NCBI RefSeq assembly: GCF_009720655.1 | Contig: NZ_WNKS01000003.1 | Span: 328,080 to 392,079, forward strand | DNA length: 64,000 nucleotides | Direction of reading: 5' to 3' | Origin: Rhodoblastus acidophilus | Lineage (GTDB): Bacteria; Pseudomonadota; Alphaproteobacteria; Rhizobiales; Beijerinckiaceae | Shown here: in pieces, positions 1-10,917 of the stretch | Layout of the letters: each line of letters opens with the position of its first letter | How positions within the stretch are numbered: position 1 is the first letter of the stretch | Notes under the pieces: model-generated | What the model saw: only the letters and a program-made list of their open reading frames with translations | What the model was told of the DNA's origin: nothing | Database searches by the model: none | Position numbers and translations under genes: made by a program

Positions 1-245
1 TCGTTCATGCTGAAGATGACCACTTTCGCCTCGGGATCCTGCCTGAGAATGCGCTGGGTGAGATCGAAGCCCGAGAGACCCGGCAGGTTGATGTCGATCA
101 CACAGACATCGGGGCTTTCGGCGCAAAAGACGGCGAACCCGGCCTCGGCGTCGGCGGCGTCGAACACCTCGACCGGCTCGGCGGACAGCAGGGCCTTGCA
201 GCCGGAGACGACGACGGGATGGTCGTCGACGATCAGAACGCGCAT
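1..245 (-). CDS. Response regulator, receiver domain (partial, runs off left edge)
   Basis: The first 81 codons read MRVLIVDDHPVVVSGCKALL and continue into a CheY-like receiver domain. The acidic pocket is at D8-D9, and the phosphoacceptor Asp lies in VCVIDINLPGLSG. The DDHPVV opening is typical of NarL/FixJ-type regulators, so a C-terminal LuxR-type helix-turn-helix probably lies beyond the window edge; that part is inference. The gene is transcribed leftwards and starts 13 bp after the stop of the P1 peptidase gene on the same strand, so the two are probably co-transcribed. No cognate kinase is visible on this side. Confidence 0.85.
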   Translation of the reverse strand, partial: MRVLIVDDHPVVVSGCKALLSAEPVEVFDAADAEAGFAVFCAESPDVCVIDINLPGLSGFDLTQRILRQDPEAKVVIFSMN

Positions 246-258
246 TGTCACCTCGTGT

Positions 259-1254
259 TCAACCGCCAAATTTATCGCGCCAGCTCGGCAGCGCGCCCGG
301 AAATTTGAGCGCCTTCGCCTCAAAAACCCCGCGCGCCACGGCCCGCGCCAGACAATCCGCCGCCGCCGCGCCGATCCGGGTCAGTTCCACCGGCCCCGCC
401 TCGCGCCCGGACAGACCAGTGGCGCCGGCGAACACCGTGTCGCCGTCCATCGCCGCATGGACCGGCCGCAAGGCGCGCGCGAGGCCGTCCTGCGCCATGA
501 TCGCCACGCGCTTGGCCTGCGCCTTGGTGAGTTCGGCGTCGGTGGCGACAATGGCGAGGTTGGTGTTGCGCGGCTCGGCGCCCTTCATGCGGATCGCCAG
601 CGCGGACGGGTCGAATTTGTCCGGCCAGCCGCGCCCGGCAAATTCGCCGTCGCGCTCATAGGGCGCCGCCCAAAAATGCGGTCCATCGCCAATCGTCGCC
701 TGCCCCACCGCATTGACCGCGACCAGGGCGCCGACAACAAAACCGTCCGACGTGACGGCGGAGGCCGAGCCGAGTCCGCCCTTCAAATCGGCGACCGTCG
801 CGCCAAAGCCGGCGCCATGCGACCCCAGCGCGAAATCGCCGGAAGCGGCGCGCGCGGCCTCCGCGCCGAGCCGCCAATAGACGGGCTCGCGCCAAAAATT
901 CTTGTCGCCGCCATTGGCGAGGTCGAACAGGATGGCGCCGGGCGCGATGGGCGCGAGCTGTCCCACAACCTCCACCCCCCGGCCCCGCTGGCGCAGCACG
1001 GAAATAACCCCGCCCATGGCGTCGAGCCCGAACACCGAGCCGCCGGAGAGGACCAAAGCGTCCACCCGCTCCACGGTCATGTCGGCTTCCAGCAGATGCG
1101 CGTCGCGCAAGCCCGGCGCGCCGCCCGAGACCGAGACGGAGGCGGTCGCCGGCGCGTCGAACAATAGGGCCGTCACGCCGGTGGCGATCTCGACGTCCTG
1201 GGAATTGCCGACCATGAGGCCGCGCACGTCGGTGATGAGATTGCGCATGGACAC
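259..1254 (-). CDS. P1 family (S58/DmpA-like) N-terminal nucleophile peptidase
   Basis: 331 aa with the fold signature of the DmpA / NylC / P1 peptidases, which are made as one chain and cleave themselves to free an N-terminal Ser/Thr nucleophile. The glycine-rich segment LSGGSVFGLDAMGG lies near residues 69-82. The expected autocleavage site is N230-T231 in PRNTNLAIVATDA, matching the Asn-Thr arrangement known from NylC. Members of the family are aminopeptidases or endo-amidases; the substrate cannot be deduced. There is no signal peptide, so it is probably cytoplasmic. Start ATG at 1254; a second Met two codons in is equally possible. It is divergent from ccdA across about 70 bp. Confidence 0.85.
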   Translation of the reverse strand: MSMRNLITDVRGLMVGNSQDVEIATGVTALLFDAPATASVSVSGGAPGLRDAHLLEADMTVERVDALVLSGGSVFGLDAMGGVISVLRQRGRGVEVVGQLAPIAPGAILFDLANGGDKNFWREPVYWRLGAEAARAASGDFALGSHGAGFGATVADLKGGLGSASAVTSDGFVVGALVAVNAVGQATIGDGPHFWAAPYERDGEFAGRGWPDKFDPSALAIRMKGAEPRNTNLAIVATDAELTKAQAKRVAIMAQDGLARALRPVHAAMDGDTVFAGATGLSGREAGPVELTRIGAAAADCLARAVARGVFEAKALKFPGALPSWRDKFGG

Positions 1255-1324
1255 ACCCGTTCGAGAGTTGTTTCGCTATCCTGCGCGATGGCTTATGAGT
1301 GCGGCAAGACGAAAGAGTTTTGAC

Positions 1325-2056
1325 ATGACCGACAATGTGACCATTTCGGCGGCGCTGCTGGCGGGACTGCTGTCCTTTCTCTCGCCCTGCGTGCTGCCGC
1401 TGGTGCCTCCCTATCTGACCTTCATCGCCGGTTCGGGGCTGGAGGAACTGGCGGAGGGCGGCGAGCGCCGCGCCGCGCGCGACACGACTTTTGCGGCTTT
1501 GCTGTTCGTCGCGGGTTTTTCCACCGTTTTCGTCGCTTTGGGCGCCACGGCCTCGGCCGTCGGCCAGACGGTGCGCGAAAACCTGCCGCTGCTCTCGGCG
1601 GCCGCGGGCGTGGTCATCATCGGCATGGGCCTGCATTTTCTCGGCGTGTTCCGACTGACCCTGCTCTACCGGGAAAAACGCCTCGAAGTCGAAAAGCCGG
1701 TGGGCCTGTGGGGCGCCTATGTGATGGGCCTCGCCTTCGCCTTTGGCTGGACGCCGTGCATCGGTCCGATCCTCGCCGCCATTCTGGCGGTGGCCTCGTC
1801 GGAAGCGACGGTCGGCAAGGGCGCGTTTTTGCTCGGCGTCTATTCGCTGGGCCTGGGCATCCCCTTCATCGTGGCGGCGCTGGCGATGGAGCCGTTCATC
1901 CGCTTTCTGCGCCGCTTCAAGGCGCATTTCGGCAAGGTCGAGCGCGTGGTCGGCGCGCTGCTGGTGGTGACCGGCGTGGCGTTCCTGACCGGCGGGATAC
2001 AAAACATGTCGTTCTGGCTGATCCAGACCTTTCCGGGCCTGGCGACGCTGGGGTGA
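1325..2056 (+). CDS. ccdA: Cytochrome c biogenesis protein CcdA (DsbD-family membrane thiol transporter)
   Basis: 243 aa, about six membrane segments. CcdA carries reducing equivalents from cytoplasmic thioredoxin across the inner membrane to periplasmic thiol proteins such as the cytochrome c apoprotein reductant. Two conserved redox motifs are visible: LSPCVLPLVPPYLTFIAG near residue 20 and FGWTPCIGPILAAIL near residue 140, each contributing one Cys of the transmembrane pair. The length fits the short CcdA type rather than DsbD. ATG at 1325 is chosen because the hydrophobic first helix starts a few residues later. No cytochrome c maturation genes are adjacent. Confidence 0.9.
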   Translation: MTDNVTISAALLAGLLSFLSPCVLPLVPPYLTFIAGSGLEELAEGGERRAARDTTFAALLFVAGFSTVFVALGATASAVGQTVRENLPLLSAAAGVVIIGMGLHFLGVFRLTLLYREKRLEVEKPVGLWGAYVMGLAFAFGWTPCIGPILAAILAVASSEATVGKGAFLLGVYSLGLGIPFIVAALAMEPFIRFLRRFKAHFGKVERVVGALLVVTGVAFLTGGIQNMSFWLIQTFPGLATLG

Positions 2057-2086
2057 GGACAGACGCGACGCCAAGGCCGCAGCCTC

Positions 2087-2141
2087 CCTTCTCCCCTTGC
2101 GGGAGAAGGGGGATCGCGCCAAAGGCGCGAGACGGATGAGG
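2087..2141. repeat. Short palindromic intergenic repeat (CTCCCC-type), copy 1
   Basis: A 9-bp stem (2087-2095 with 2101-2109, loop CTTGC) is followed by a second 7-bp stem (2114-2120 with 2124-2130). The C-rich stem resembles hairpins at 44155-44176, 44286-44312 and 58893-58916. It may fold in the mRNA downstream of ccdA, but no U-run follows, so intrinsic termination is not shown. Confidence 0.55.
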
Positions 2142-2309
2142 GGTTGCGGCGATGAGCGCCAAAGACGTTTCACCGTTGTTGCAAAGCCGCGCTCTGAAAA
2201 ATTCTCCGAGGACGCCGCGCGCCCCCCTCCCGCAGGAGAACGAGCAGCCCTTTGGCGCAGGAATGACAAATTACCGTGGCACAATCCGGGCCAATCCCTG
2301 CGAGGCCCC

Positions 2310-2750
2310 ATGAAAACCATGCTGTTCCTGTGCACCGGCAATTATTACCGCAGCCGGTTCGCCGAAGAACTTTTTAACGCCCTCTCGCCAAACAACTGGC
2401 GGGCGATCTCGCGCGGCGTCGCCGTCGACCTCGGCACAGGCAATATCGGCCCCATCGCGCACGCCACGGCGCAGGCGCTACGCGAGCGCGGCGTCGCCTT
2501 CGACCGCGATTCCGCCCGCCACCCCCTGCAAGTCTCCGTCGGCGAGCTCGACGCCGCCGATCACATCGTCGCGCTGAAACGGACGGAGCACCTGCCGCTG
2601 ATCCGCGCGCGCTTCACCGCCTGGGCCGAGACCGCCCCGCCCGAGCGGATCGAATATTGGCACATCCACGACATCGACTTCGCCCCGCCCGAAATGGCCC
2701 TGCCGCTGATCGAGACGCATGTGCGCGATCTGATCGAGCGGCTGACGTAA
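2310..2750 (+). CDS. Low-molecular-weight protein-tyrosine-phosphatase-like protein
   Basis: 146 aa. It begins MKTMLFLCTGNYYRSRFAEE, so the C(X)5R phosphate loop is C8-TGNYY-R14, followed by Ser as in LMW phosphatases and arsenate reductases. The usual loop is CxGNxCRS; here the second loop Cys is Tyr. A candidate general-acid Asp lies in HIHDIDFAPP around residue 120. Family members dephosphorylate Tyr-phosphoproteins or reduce arsenate. No arsenic genes are nearby, so the phosphatase reading is preferred. The reading frame is open further upstream, but homology starts at this ATG. It converges on the rhodanese gene with a 2-bp gap. Confidence 0.75.
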   Translation: MKTMLFLCTGNYYRSRFAEELFNALSPNNWRAISRGVAVDLGTGNIGPIAHATAQALRERGVAFDRDSARHPLQVSVGELDAADHIVALKRTEHLPLIRARFTAWAETAPPERIEYWHIHDIDFAPPEMALPLIETHVRDLIERLT

Positions 2751-2752
2751 AC

Positions 2753-3067
2753 CTATCTCTCCACCGGCTCGCCCGCCGCCAGCCAATCGTTCATCGAACC
2801 GGCGTAATGGGTGTCGGCGTCCTTGCGCCCGCCAAGCCGCGCCATGTCGATGGCGCGCTGGGTGCGCTGTCCCGAGCGGCAGGAAAACACGATTCGTTTC
2901 CCCGCCTCGCGCGGCAGGTTTTGCGGGTCGAAGGTCGAAAGCGGGAAATTCACCGCTCCGGGAATATGCCCCTCGGCGAATTCATTGGGTTCGCGCACGT
3001 CCAGCAGCAGGATGTTTCCGTCCGCGAGTCCCTGCTTCAATTCGTCGCGCGTCACCGTCTCGACCAT
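2753..3067 (-). CDS. Single-domain rhodanese-like protein
   Basis: 104 aa, one rhodanese domain. LLLDVREPNEFAEGHIPGA is the CH2A motif (residues 20-38). The catalytic loop is CRSGQR near residue 62, with an intact Cys and the six-residue loop seen in thiosulfate:sulfurtransferases such as GlpE. It probably carries persulfide sulfur in the cytoplasm; the donor and acceptor are unknown. There is no signal peptide. It is divergent from maeB across 209 bp. Confidence 0.88.
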   Translation of the reverse strand: MVETVTRDELKQGLADGNILLLDVREPNEFAEGHIPGAVNFPLSTFDPQNLPREAGKRIVFSCRSGQRTQRAIDMARLGGRKDADTHYAGSMNDWLAAGEPVER

Positions 3068-3276
3068 TTCGTCGAATCCTTCTCATGCACCGGGCGCAGC
3101 GCCCGCGGAAAAAATTCTTTTACGCCCCGGAGCGCCAAGGGAAAAGCGCAGAATGCGGGCGCCGTCTGGTCCATTCTGTCGATGGCGCGGCGGCGCGCGC
3201 TGGCCTATATCGTCTCCGACTAAAGTACCGAGTCGCGGCAAAACGCCGCGCGGGGAAGACATTCGAGGAAACGTCC

Positions 3277-5574
<2,298 letters not shown>

Positions 5575-5701
5575 TCCCCCGCCGGAAAAAAGGCCCAATC
5601 GATGCTATATGAGGGAGAAGGTTTCCGGATCGGTTCCGGAAGAAAGTGAATTCTGCTTCGATCCCCTGTTTCGCGGGGGATCGGGGCCGGAAAGGCGAAA
5701 A

Positions 5702-7093
5702 ATGAACACCGCGTCGACTCGCAAGATCGCCGCTCTCGTCCTTCTGCCCCTCGCCGCGTTTCCGGCGCGGGCTGCGGAGCGTTCCCTCGCGCCCAGCGCC
5801 AGCGACGCCCCCAGCTATGCCCGCGCCTGCGACGCCTATGGCGCCTCCTATTTCGCTGTACCCGGCTCCGACATCTGCCTGTCGTTCGGCGGCGTCGCCG
5901 CGGCCCAGCTGGAGCCGCGCAACCTGACCAACTGGCTGCCGTCGCCGCCGCCCGGCGCCGCCCTGCCCTTTACGTCCACGTCGCGGCCCGCCCAGCAATT
6001 CGGCGGCGCCTTCGCCGTGGGGCTGAACGCCACGGCGCGGCTGCCCACCGAGGCGGGTCTGATTTCGGCCTATGTCAGCGGCATCGCCGGCTATGCCGGC
6101 GCCAGCAATCCCAGCACCTGGAGCAATCTCAGCCGACTCGACTTCGCCTATCTCACCTTCGCCGGCTGGACGGCGGGGCGCGCGCAATCGGCCTTCGACT
6201 TCTACGCCGACGCCTGGAATTTCACGCCGCTGCGCGGCTCCAACACCCGCACGGAACTGGTCTCCTACGCCTTCGCGCCGACGCCCGGCGTCACGGCCGT
6301 GGTGTCGGTGGAAAATCCCCGGGAGCGCTGGGGCGCCATCGGCCAGACCATCGTTCCGAACGCGACCGCCGCGAACACCGGCCCCGTCGCGCCCGATCTC
6401 GTCGGCGCTGTGCGCATCGAAAGCCCGTTCGGCCTGGCGCAAATCAGCGGCGCCGTCCATCAGCTGCAGACCGCCTACACCGCGCCGCCCTCGGTCAATC
6501 CGCCCGGCGCCTCGTCCTCGCAATGGGGGTTCGCGGCCCAGGGCGGCCTGAAAGTCAACCTGCCCGCCCTGTCCGACGCCGACGCCATGATCCTCCAGGC
6601 GACTTATGCGCGCGGCGCCTCGGCCTATGTCGCCGGCGACAACCAGAGCACGTTCGGCGACTTCGGCCGGCCCTCGCTGTCCGGCCCGAACCTCAGCGGC
6701 GTCGGCCCCGGCCTGTCGGCTTACGACTACGATTGCGTGGTCGGAGCGCAGCCGTTCGGGCGCTGCGACAAGTCGAGCGGCTACGCCATCGTCGCCGCAT
6801 TGAAACATTTCTGGTCGCCCACCGTCTCCTCCTCGCTGTTCGCCAGCGTGTTCGGCATGAATTATCCAGACGCCGTGAACCAGAGCTCGGCGACGGTCGC
6901 CGGCGCCGGCGACTACCGCGAAACCATCGTCGGCGGCAATCTGGCGTGGACGCCGCTGAAAAACCTCATGATCGGCGGCGAGCTGTCCTACACGCTCAGC
7001 AAGACGCAGACGCCCCAGCCATCGACGAATTCCGACCATTGGACCGCCTCGCCCGAATGGTCCGGCCGCGTCCGCGTGCAGCAGAAATTTTGA
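5702..7093 (+). CDS. Alphaproteobacterial outer-membrane porin
   Basis: 463 aa. A signal peptide of about 24 residues (KIAALVLLPLAAFPARAAE) precedes the porin_2 hallmark CDAYGASYFAVPGSDICLSF, where the two Cys probably form a disulfide, then alternating beta-strand sequence ending in ...RVRVQQKF. The terminal Phe is the usual outer-membrane beta-barrel sorting signal. It forms a diffusion channel; selectivity cannot be told. It lies 127 bp after maeB and directly before a histidine kinase/response regulator pair on the same strand, which could reflect osmotic or nutrient control of porin expression (inference). Confidence 0.88.
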   Translation: MNTASTRKIAALVLLPLAAFPARAAERSLAPSASDAPSYARACDAYGASYFAVPGSDICLSFGGVAAAQLEPRNLTNWLPSPPPGAALPFTSTSRPAQQFGGAFAVGLNATARLPTEAGLISAYVSGIAGYAGASNPSTWSNLSRLDFAYLTFAGWTAGRAQSAFDFYADAWNFTPLRGSNTRTELVSYAFAPTPGVTAVVSVENPRERWGAIGQTIVPNATAANTGPVAPDLVGAVRIESPFGLAQISGAVHQLQTAYTAPPSVNPPGASSSQWGFAAQGGLKVNLPALSDADAMILQATYARGASAYVAGDNQSTFGDFGRPSLSGPNLSGVGPGLSAYDYDCVVGAQPFGRCDKSSGYAIVAALKHFWSPTVSSSLFASVFGMNYPDAVNQSSATVAGAGDYRETIVGGNLAWTPLKNLMIGGELSYTLSKTQTPQPSTNSDHWTASPEWSGRVRVQQKF

Positions 7094-7121
7094 GCACGGC
7101 CGGCGCGAGCCCTGACGGGCC

Positions 7122-7182
7122 GGCGCCAGATCTGGCGCCCCCTCGGGATTTGGCGCCCCTTCAGGATCTGGCGCCGGCTCTG
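7122..7182 (+). repeat. 18-bp palindrome inside an 18-bp tandem repeat
   Basis: GGCGCCAGATCTGGCGCC at 7122-7139 is a perfect 18-bp palindrome. GATYTGGCGCC recurs at 7129, 7147 and 7165, exactly 18 bp apart. In the kinase frame this encodes DLAP(P/L/A) three times, and the period is six codons. It sits in the 92 bp between the porin stop and the kinase ATG. Confidence 0.7.
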
Positions 7183-7185
7183 GAC

Positions 7186-8580
7186 ATGAGCCTGTTCGCC
7201 TTCGCCCGCATCGGCCCCGACCTGAGGCTGCGCGCCGTGCAGGGGCGGCTGCTGGACTGGTTGCCGCCGGTCGGCGCGCCGCTCGCCGACAGTCCCGTGT
7301 TCTTCGGCCTCGAAACGCAATTGGCCGCGTTGCGCGACGGCGCGCGCGAGCGCATGGACCTTCCCGGCCTGAGACTGCCGCCGACGGTCGAAACACCCTT
7401 CGCGCTCACGCTGGTCCGGGAGCGAAAAAACGGCGGGCTGCTCCTCTACGCCGCCGCCGACGCCGGCGTGCTCGAATTCGAGCGCCAGCTCGCCCATGAA
7501 CGCCGCCAGACCCAGATTCTCGCCGACCAGGCCGCCAGCGCCGGCCGCGTGTTGCGCGAACAGGCGGCGCTCTACCGCGACATCGTCGAGAACGACAGCG
7601 ACCTCGTGCTGCGCCTGGGGCCCGACATGCGGGTCTCCTTCGTCAACACGGCGGTCTGCCGGCTGCTGGCGCTGTCCGAGGGCGAAATTCTGGGACGCCC
7701 GGTCGACGACCTGCTGGCGTCGTCGCCGGAGGAGTTTTGGCGCGCGCGTTTCTTCGCGAAATCGGCGAGCTATTTCGAGCAGGCGGCGTCCTTCGAACAG
7801 GCGGCCCGCGGAGCCGACGGCGGACTGGTGTGGATCTGGTGGCGCGTGCATTGGGTTGGCGGCGGCGCCGAATATCAGGCGATCGGCCGCGACATCACCG
7901 ACCTGCTGCGGCTGCGCGCCGAGGCCGCCGCCCGCGCCGAGGAGGCGCGCGTCAACGCCGTGATGCGCGAGCGCCTGCGCATCGCCCACGCCCTGCACGA
8001 CACGCTGGTGCATTCGCTGGTGGCGCTGAGCCCGCAAATCCGCCTGATCCGCAAGACCGCCGGGCTCGACGCCCCGACGCGTCTCATGGAGGAGCTGGCG
8101 TTCGCCGAACAGGCGGTGCGCGACGGCCTGTCGCGCGCGCGCGCCGCCATCGCCGATTTGCGCAGCCACCCGCTGGAGCCGGAGGGGCTGGGCGCGGCGC
8201 TCGAAGGACTGGCGCGGCGTTTTGCCGATCGCACCGGCGTGCATGTGCTGGTGGACCTCGACGCCCGCGTGAAGTCGCTGGGGCCGGAGGTGGCCGACAC
8301 GTTCTACCGCATCGCCGAAGAGGGTTTGCGCAACGCCGAACTTCACGCGCAGCCGACCAGCGTCGGCGTCACCCTCGCCGTCGACGAGAACGGCGCGGCC
8401 ACGCTGGTGATCGACGACAATGGACGCGGGTTCGATCCCAACCAGCCGCCCTCGGGACATTATGGCCTGATCGGCATTCGCGAGCGCGCCGAAATGATCG
8501 GCGCGCAGTTCAACCTCGCCTCAGCGCCGGGCGTGGGAACGCGCATTGTCGTGGTCGCCCAGGCCGCGCGGGGCGGCTGA
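7186..8580 (+). CDS. Soluble PAS-domain sensor histidine kinase, NarL-partner (HisKA_3) type
   Basis: 464 aa from ATG 7186. No membrane segment, so it is cytosolic. A coiled-coil-like stretch (about 95-125) leads into a PAS domain (about 126-242, ending GRDITDLLRLRAE). Next is the HisKA_3 dimerisation/phosphoacceptor box RERLRIAHALHDTLVHSL with H271, then an HATPase domain with DDNGRGFDP and HYGLIGIRERAEMIG. The frame stays open upstream to TTG 7090, which overlaps the porin stop; that would add a 32-residue DLAP-repeat leader. No good Shine-Dalgarno marks either start. The regulator at 8811 is its likely partner. Confidence 0.87.
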   Translation: MSLFAFARIGPDLRLRAVQGRLLDWLPPVGAPLADSPVFFGLETQLAALRDGARERMDLPGLRLPPTVETPFALTLVRERKNGGLLLYAAADAGVLEFERQLAHERRQTQILADQAASAGRVLREQAALYRDIVENDSDLVLRLGPDMRVSFVNTAVCRLLALSEGEILGRPVDDLLASSPEEFWRARFFAKSASYFEQAASFEQAARGADGGLVWIWWRVHWVGGGAEYQAIGRDITDLLRLRAEAAARAEEARVNAVMRERLRIAHALHDTLVHSLVALSPQIRLIRKTAGLDAPTRLMEELAFAEQAVRDGLSRARAAIADLRSHPLEPEGLGAALEGLARRFADRTGVHVLVDLDARVKSLGPEVADTFYRIAEEGLRNAELHAQPTSVGVTLAVDENGAATLVIDDNGRGFDPNQPPSGHYGLIGIRERAEMIGAQFNLASAPGVGTRIVVVAQAARGG

Positions 8581-8810
8581 GCCGGGATCGGACGCGCGCG
8601 ACGGCGCGCGAGCGGACGGATTTGCCCTATCGAGACAGGCAATTGCATCTTGTCGGGAAAGCGGCTAGAGCTGGGCGGATAATCGCTCCCTTTCCGTATT
8701 CGGGCGGCGCCATTTTTCGCGGGCCCGGCAGCTTCCCGACGGCGGCAGAGAACAGTTGCGGTTTGTCGTGCGGCGGCGGACGCCGCCTTCCTCGTGACCG
8801 GAGAGACGGA

Positions 8811-9476
8811 TTGGCGCCGGGTCAACGCATCCGCATTCTGATCGCGGAGGATCAACCGATGATCCGCCGCGCCTTCGCGTCCATGCTGGCGCTGGAGAGC
8901 GACCTGGAGATCGTCGCCCAGGCCGCCGACGGCGCGGAGGCGGTGCAGGAGGCGCGGCGCTGGCAGCCCGACATCGTGCTGATGGACATCCAGATGCCCC
9001 GGCTCAACGGCATCGCCGCGACGCGCCAGATCGTCCGCGACTGCCCGGACGCGCAGGTGATCATCCTCACCACCTTCGACACCGACGAGCTGATCTTCGA
9101 CGCGATTTGCGCGGGCGCCCAGGCCTATCTGCTCAAGGACGCCGAGGAGGAGGAAATTCTGGAGACGATCCGCGCGGTGTCGCGCGGCCATTCGCGGCTC
9201 GCGCCCAATGTCGCGCGCAAGCTTCTCGACGAATTCCGCCGCGTGCGCCGCCCGGCGGCGCCGCTGGACGACGACCTGGACCAGGAAGCGCTCACCGACC
9301 GCGAAAACGATATTTTGCAGCTGATCGTCGCCGGCAAGGGCAACAAGGAGATCGCCGCGCAACTCAAGCTCGCGGAAGGCACGGTGAAGAACTATGTCAG
9401 CCGCATCCTGGAAAAGCACAACGCCCGCAGCCGCACCGAGCTGGCGGTGAAAACGCTGAACCGCCGCGCGGAGTGA
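8811..9476 (+). CDS. NarL/FixJ-family response regulator
   Basis: 221 aa. Receiver domain with ILIAEDQPMIRR (acidic pair E-D), phosphoacceptor Asp in IVLMDIQMPRLNG, switch Thr in ILTTFD and Lys in YLLKDAEEEE. A LuxR-type HTH follows (about 150-215): LTDRENDILQLIVAGKGNKE and AEGTVKNYVSRILEKH. The start is TTG 8811: GGAGAG lies five bases upstream at 8800-8805 and no ATG or GTG fits before the receiver core. It is 230 bp after the kinase, enough for its own promoter. It probably controls genes in response to the neighbouring PAS kinase. Confidence 0.88.
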   Translation: MAPGQRIRILIAEDQPMIRRAFASMLALESDLEIVAQAADGAEAVQEARRWQPDIVLMDIQMPRLNGIAATRQIVRDCPDAQVIILTTFDTDELIFDAICAGAQAYLLKDAEEEEILETIRAVSRGHSRLAPNVARKLLDEFRRVRRPAAPLDDDLDQEALTDRENDILQLIVAGKGNKEIAAQLKLAEGTVKNYVSRILEKHNARSRTELAVKTLNRRAE

Positions 9477-9480
9477 GAAA

Positions 9481-10362
9481 TCAATCCACCGCCTCGGTCT
9501 GGTGGATTTTCCGATAGTCGATTTCCTGCAGCGCGCCCTCCTCCGTGGGCTGCGCGCCGATGTCCGCGTACACATGATTGAAGCGCAACTCGTCGAAATG
9601 GTAGCCGCGGCGCACGACCAGCGTCTGGCCCGAGGCCTCGTCGTGGCCGTTGAAGACGAGCAGGATGCGCGCGTCCATCGCCTTGAGGTCGTCGCGGGTC
9701 AGGCCGTGCAGCGGGCTCGACTCGTCGATCGTATGGAACAGGGTCCAGGACAGGACGAAAATGGGATTGCGCCGATGCGCCAACGGCAGCGGACGGAAGC
9801 GAACGAAGCGGCGGCCCTCCAGAGTGGTTTCCGCATAGATGAGCCAGAGGTCGGCTTCGGCCTCGGTCACCACGCTGTGGCGGGCGTTGGCGAGCCGCGC
9901 CATCAGCGTCGTCTCACCCTGGTGCGGACCGATCACCAGCGCCTCCGCGAAAATGACGCGCGCCCGCGGCCTTGAGAAACGCGCGAAGATCAGGCCGGTG
10001 AACACGGCGAGGGTCGACAGGCCTGTAAAAATTTCGGCGGTGACGACGAGATGGGCGTAGGCGTTGGCGGGGTGCATATCGCCATAGCCGACCGTGGCGA
10101 GCGTCTCGACGGAGAAGAAGAACTTGTCCAGGAACGACCCCGGCCGCGCATTGGCGATGCAGTCGCCGCCGAGGTGGAACAGGCTGGCGAACAGCAGGTT
10201 CATCGTCAGGAAATAGACGGCGAACCCGGCAAAGAACGCCGGCCAGGACAGCCGCATGGAATTGTGGAAGAGGTCGCCGAACAGACTGGGCTTCAGCCCG
10301 CGCGCCAGAAATTCGCGGTCGGCGACCCGGATTTTCCTGGCCTTGTCGGGGTGGGCGATCAT
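9481..10362 (-). CDS. Inward-rectifier K+ channel of the KirBac family
   Basis: 293 aa. Two transmembrane helices (about 41-62 and 104-128) flank a pore helix and the filter TVGYG (T90-G94) in SVETLATVGYGDM, the potassium selectivity signature. The C-terminal half (about 150-290) is a beta-rich cytoplasmic domain of Kir type, with segments such as FRPLPLAHRRNPIFVLSWTLFH and GYHFDELRFNHVY. An amphipathic slide helix is expected before TM1. It conducts K+ across the inner membrane; the ligand is unknown. Its stop is four bases from the stop of the response regulator (convergent). Confidence 0.93.
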   Translation of the reverse strand: MIAHPDKARKIRVADREFLARGLKPSLFGDLFHNSMRLSWPAFFAGFAVYFLTMNLLFASLFHLGGDCIANARPGSFLDKFFFSVETLATVGYGDMHPANAYAHLVVTAEIFTGLSTLAVFTGLIFARFSRPRARVIFAEALVIGPHQGETTLMARLANARHSVVTEAEADLWLIYAETTLEGRRFVRFRPLPLAHRRNPIFVLSWTLFHTIDESSPLHGLTRDDLKAMDARILLVFNGHDEASGQTLVVRRGYHFDELRFNHVYADIGAQPTEEGALQEIDYRKIHQTEAVD

Positions 10363-10393
10363 GGCCCGTGGATAGCAGCGTCAAGCTTGAGCG

Positions 10394-10795
10394 TCAAAAG
10401 CGATCAAGGTTGATCTTCTGGTCCGGGACCGTTCCGTGGAACAGCGGCCTCACGAGACCCGGCGCAAGGCTTCCATAGGGTCCGTAAAGGGCGAGGGCCC
10501 GGTCGCAGGCGGCAAAAAAACGGTGGCTTTCATTGGCGGCGGCGTGCTGGCGCGCATAGGCGAAGCCGTAAACTTTTATGTAATGGCCATCGACCCGGAT
10601 GCGGTGGACATCGCGGAACAGGGCGAGCGCGGCGGGATCGACGGCGTAATTGACGCACATCTCGCTCCAGGCGGAGGCGTCGGCGATCAGCCGGATCAGC
10701 GCGTCGCGCTCCTGTGCGGCGCCGGCTTGGGCGGGCCCCGCTTGCGCGCCGGCGCAGGCCAGCGAAACGGCGAGGCCGAGGATCAAAGGCTTCAT
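10394..10795 (-). CDS. Exported protein of unknown function
   Basis: 133 aa. From ATG 10795 the chain opens MKPLILGLAVSLACAGAQAG, a clear Sec signal peptide with cleavage near AQA-G, and GGGAG lies at a good distance upstream. The frame is open 18 codons further upstream, but the signal peptide decides the start. The mature part is about 113 residues with two Cys (EMCVNY and FFAACDRA) that could form a disulfide. I recognise no family. It is probably periplasmic and lies alone between the K+ channel and a divergent small exported peptide. Confidence 0.7.
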   Translation of the reverse strand: MKPLILGLAVSLACAGAQAGPAQAGAAQERDALIRLIADASAWSEMCVNYAVDPAALALFRDVHRIRVDGHYIKVYGFAYARQHAAANESHRFFAACDRALALYGPYGSLAPGLVRPLFHGTVPDQKINLDRF

Positions 10796-10917
10796 GGCGG
10801 CGCTCCCGGAATGTCGCCCCCATTCTGCCCGAAGCCGGCCGACGATCAAGTCCGCGCCGACGGAACTTTCAAGATCGCGGAACGTTTGGCGCGCAGGATT
10901 GAAGCGCGAGGACAGGC

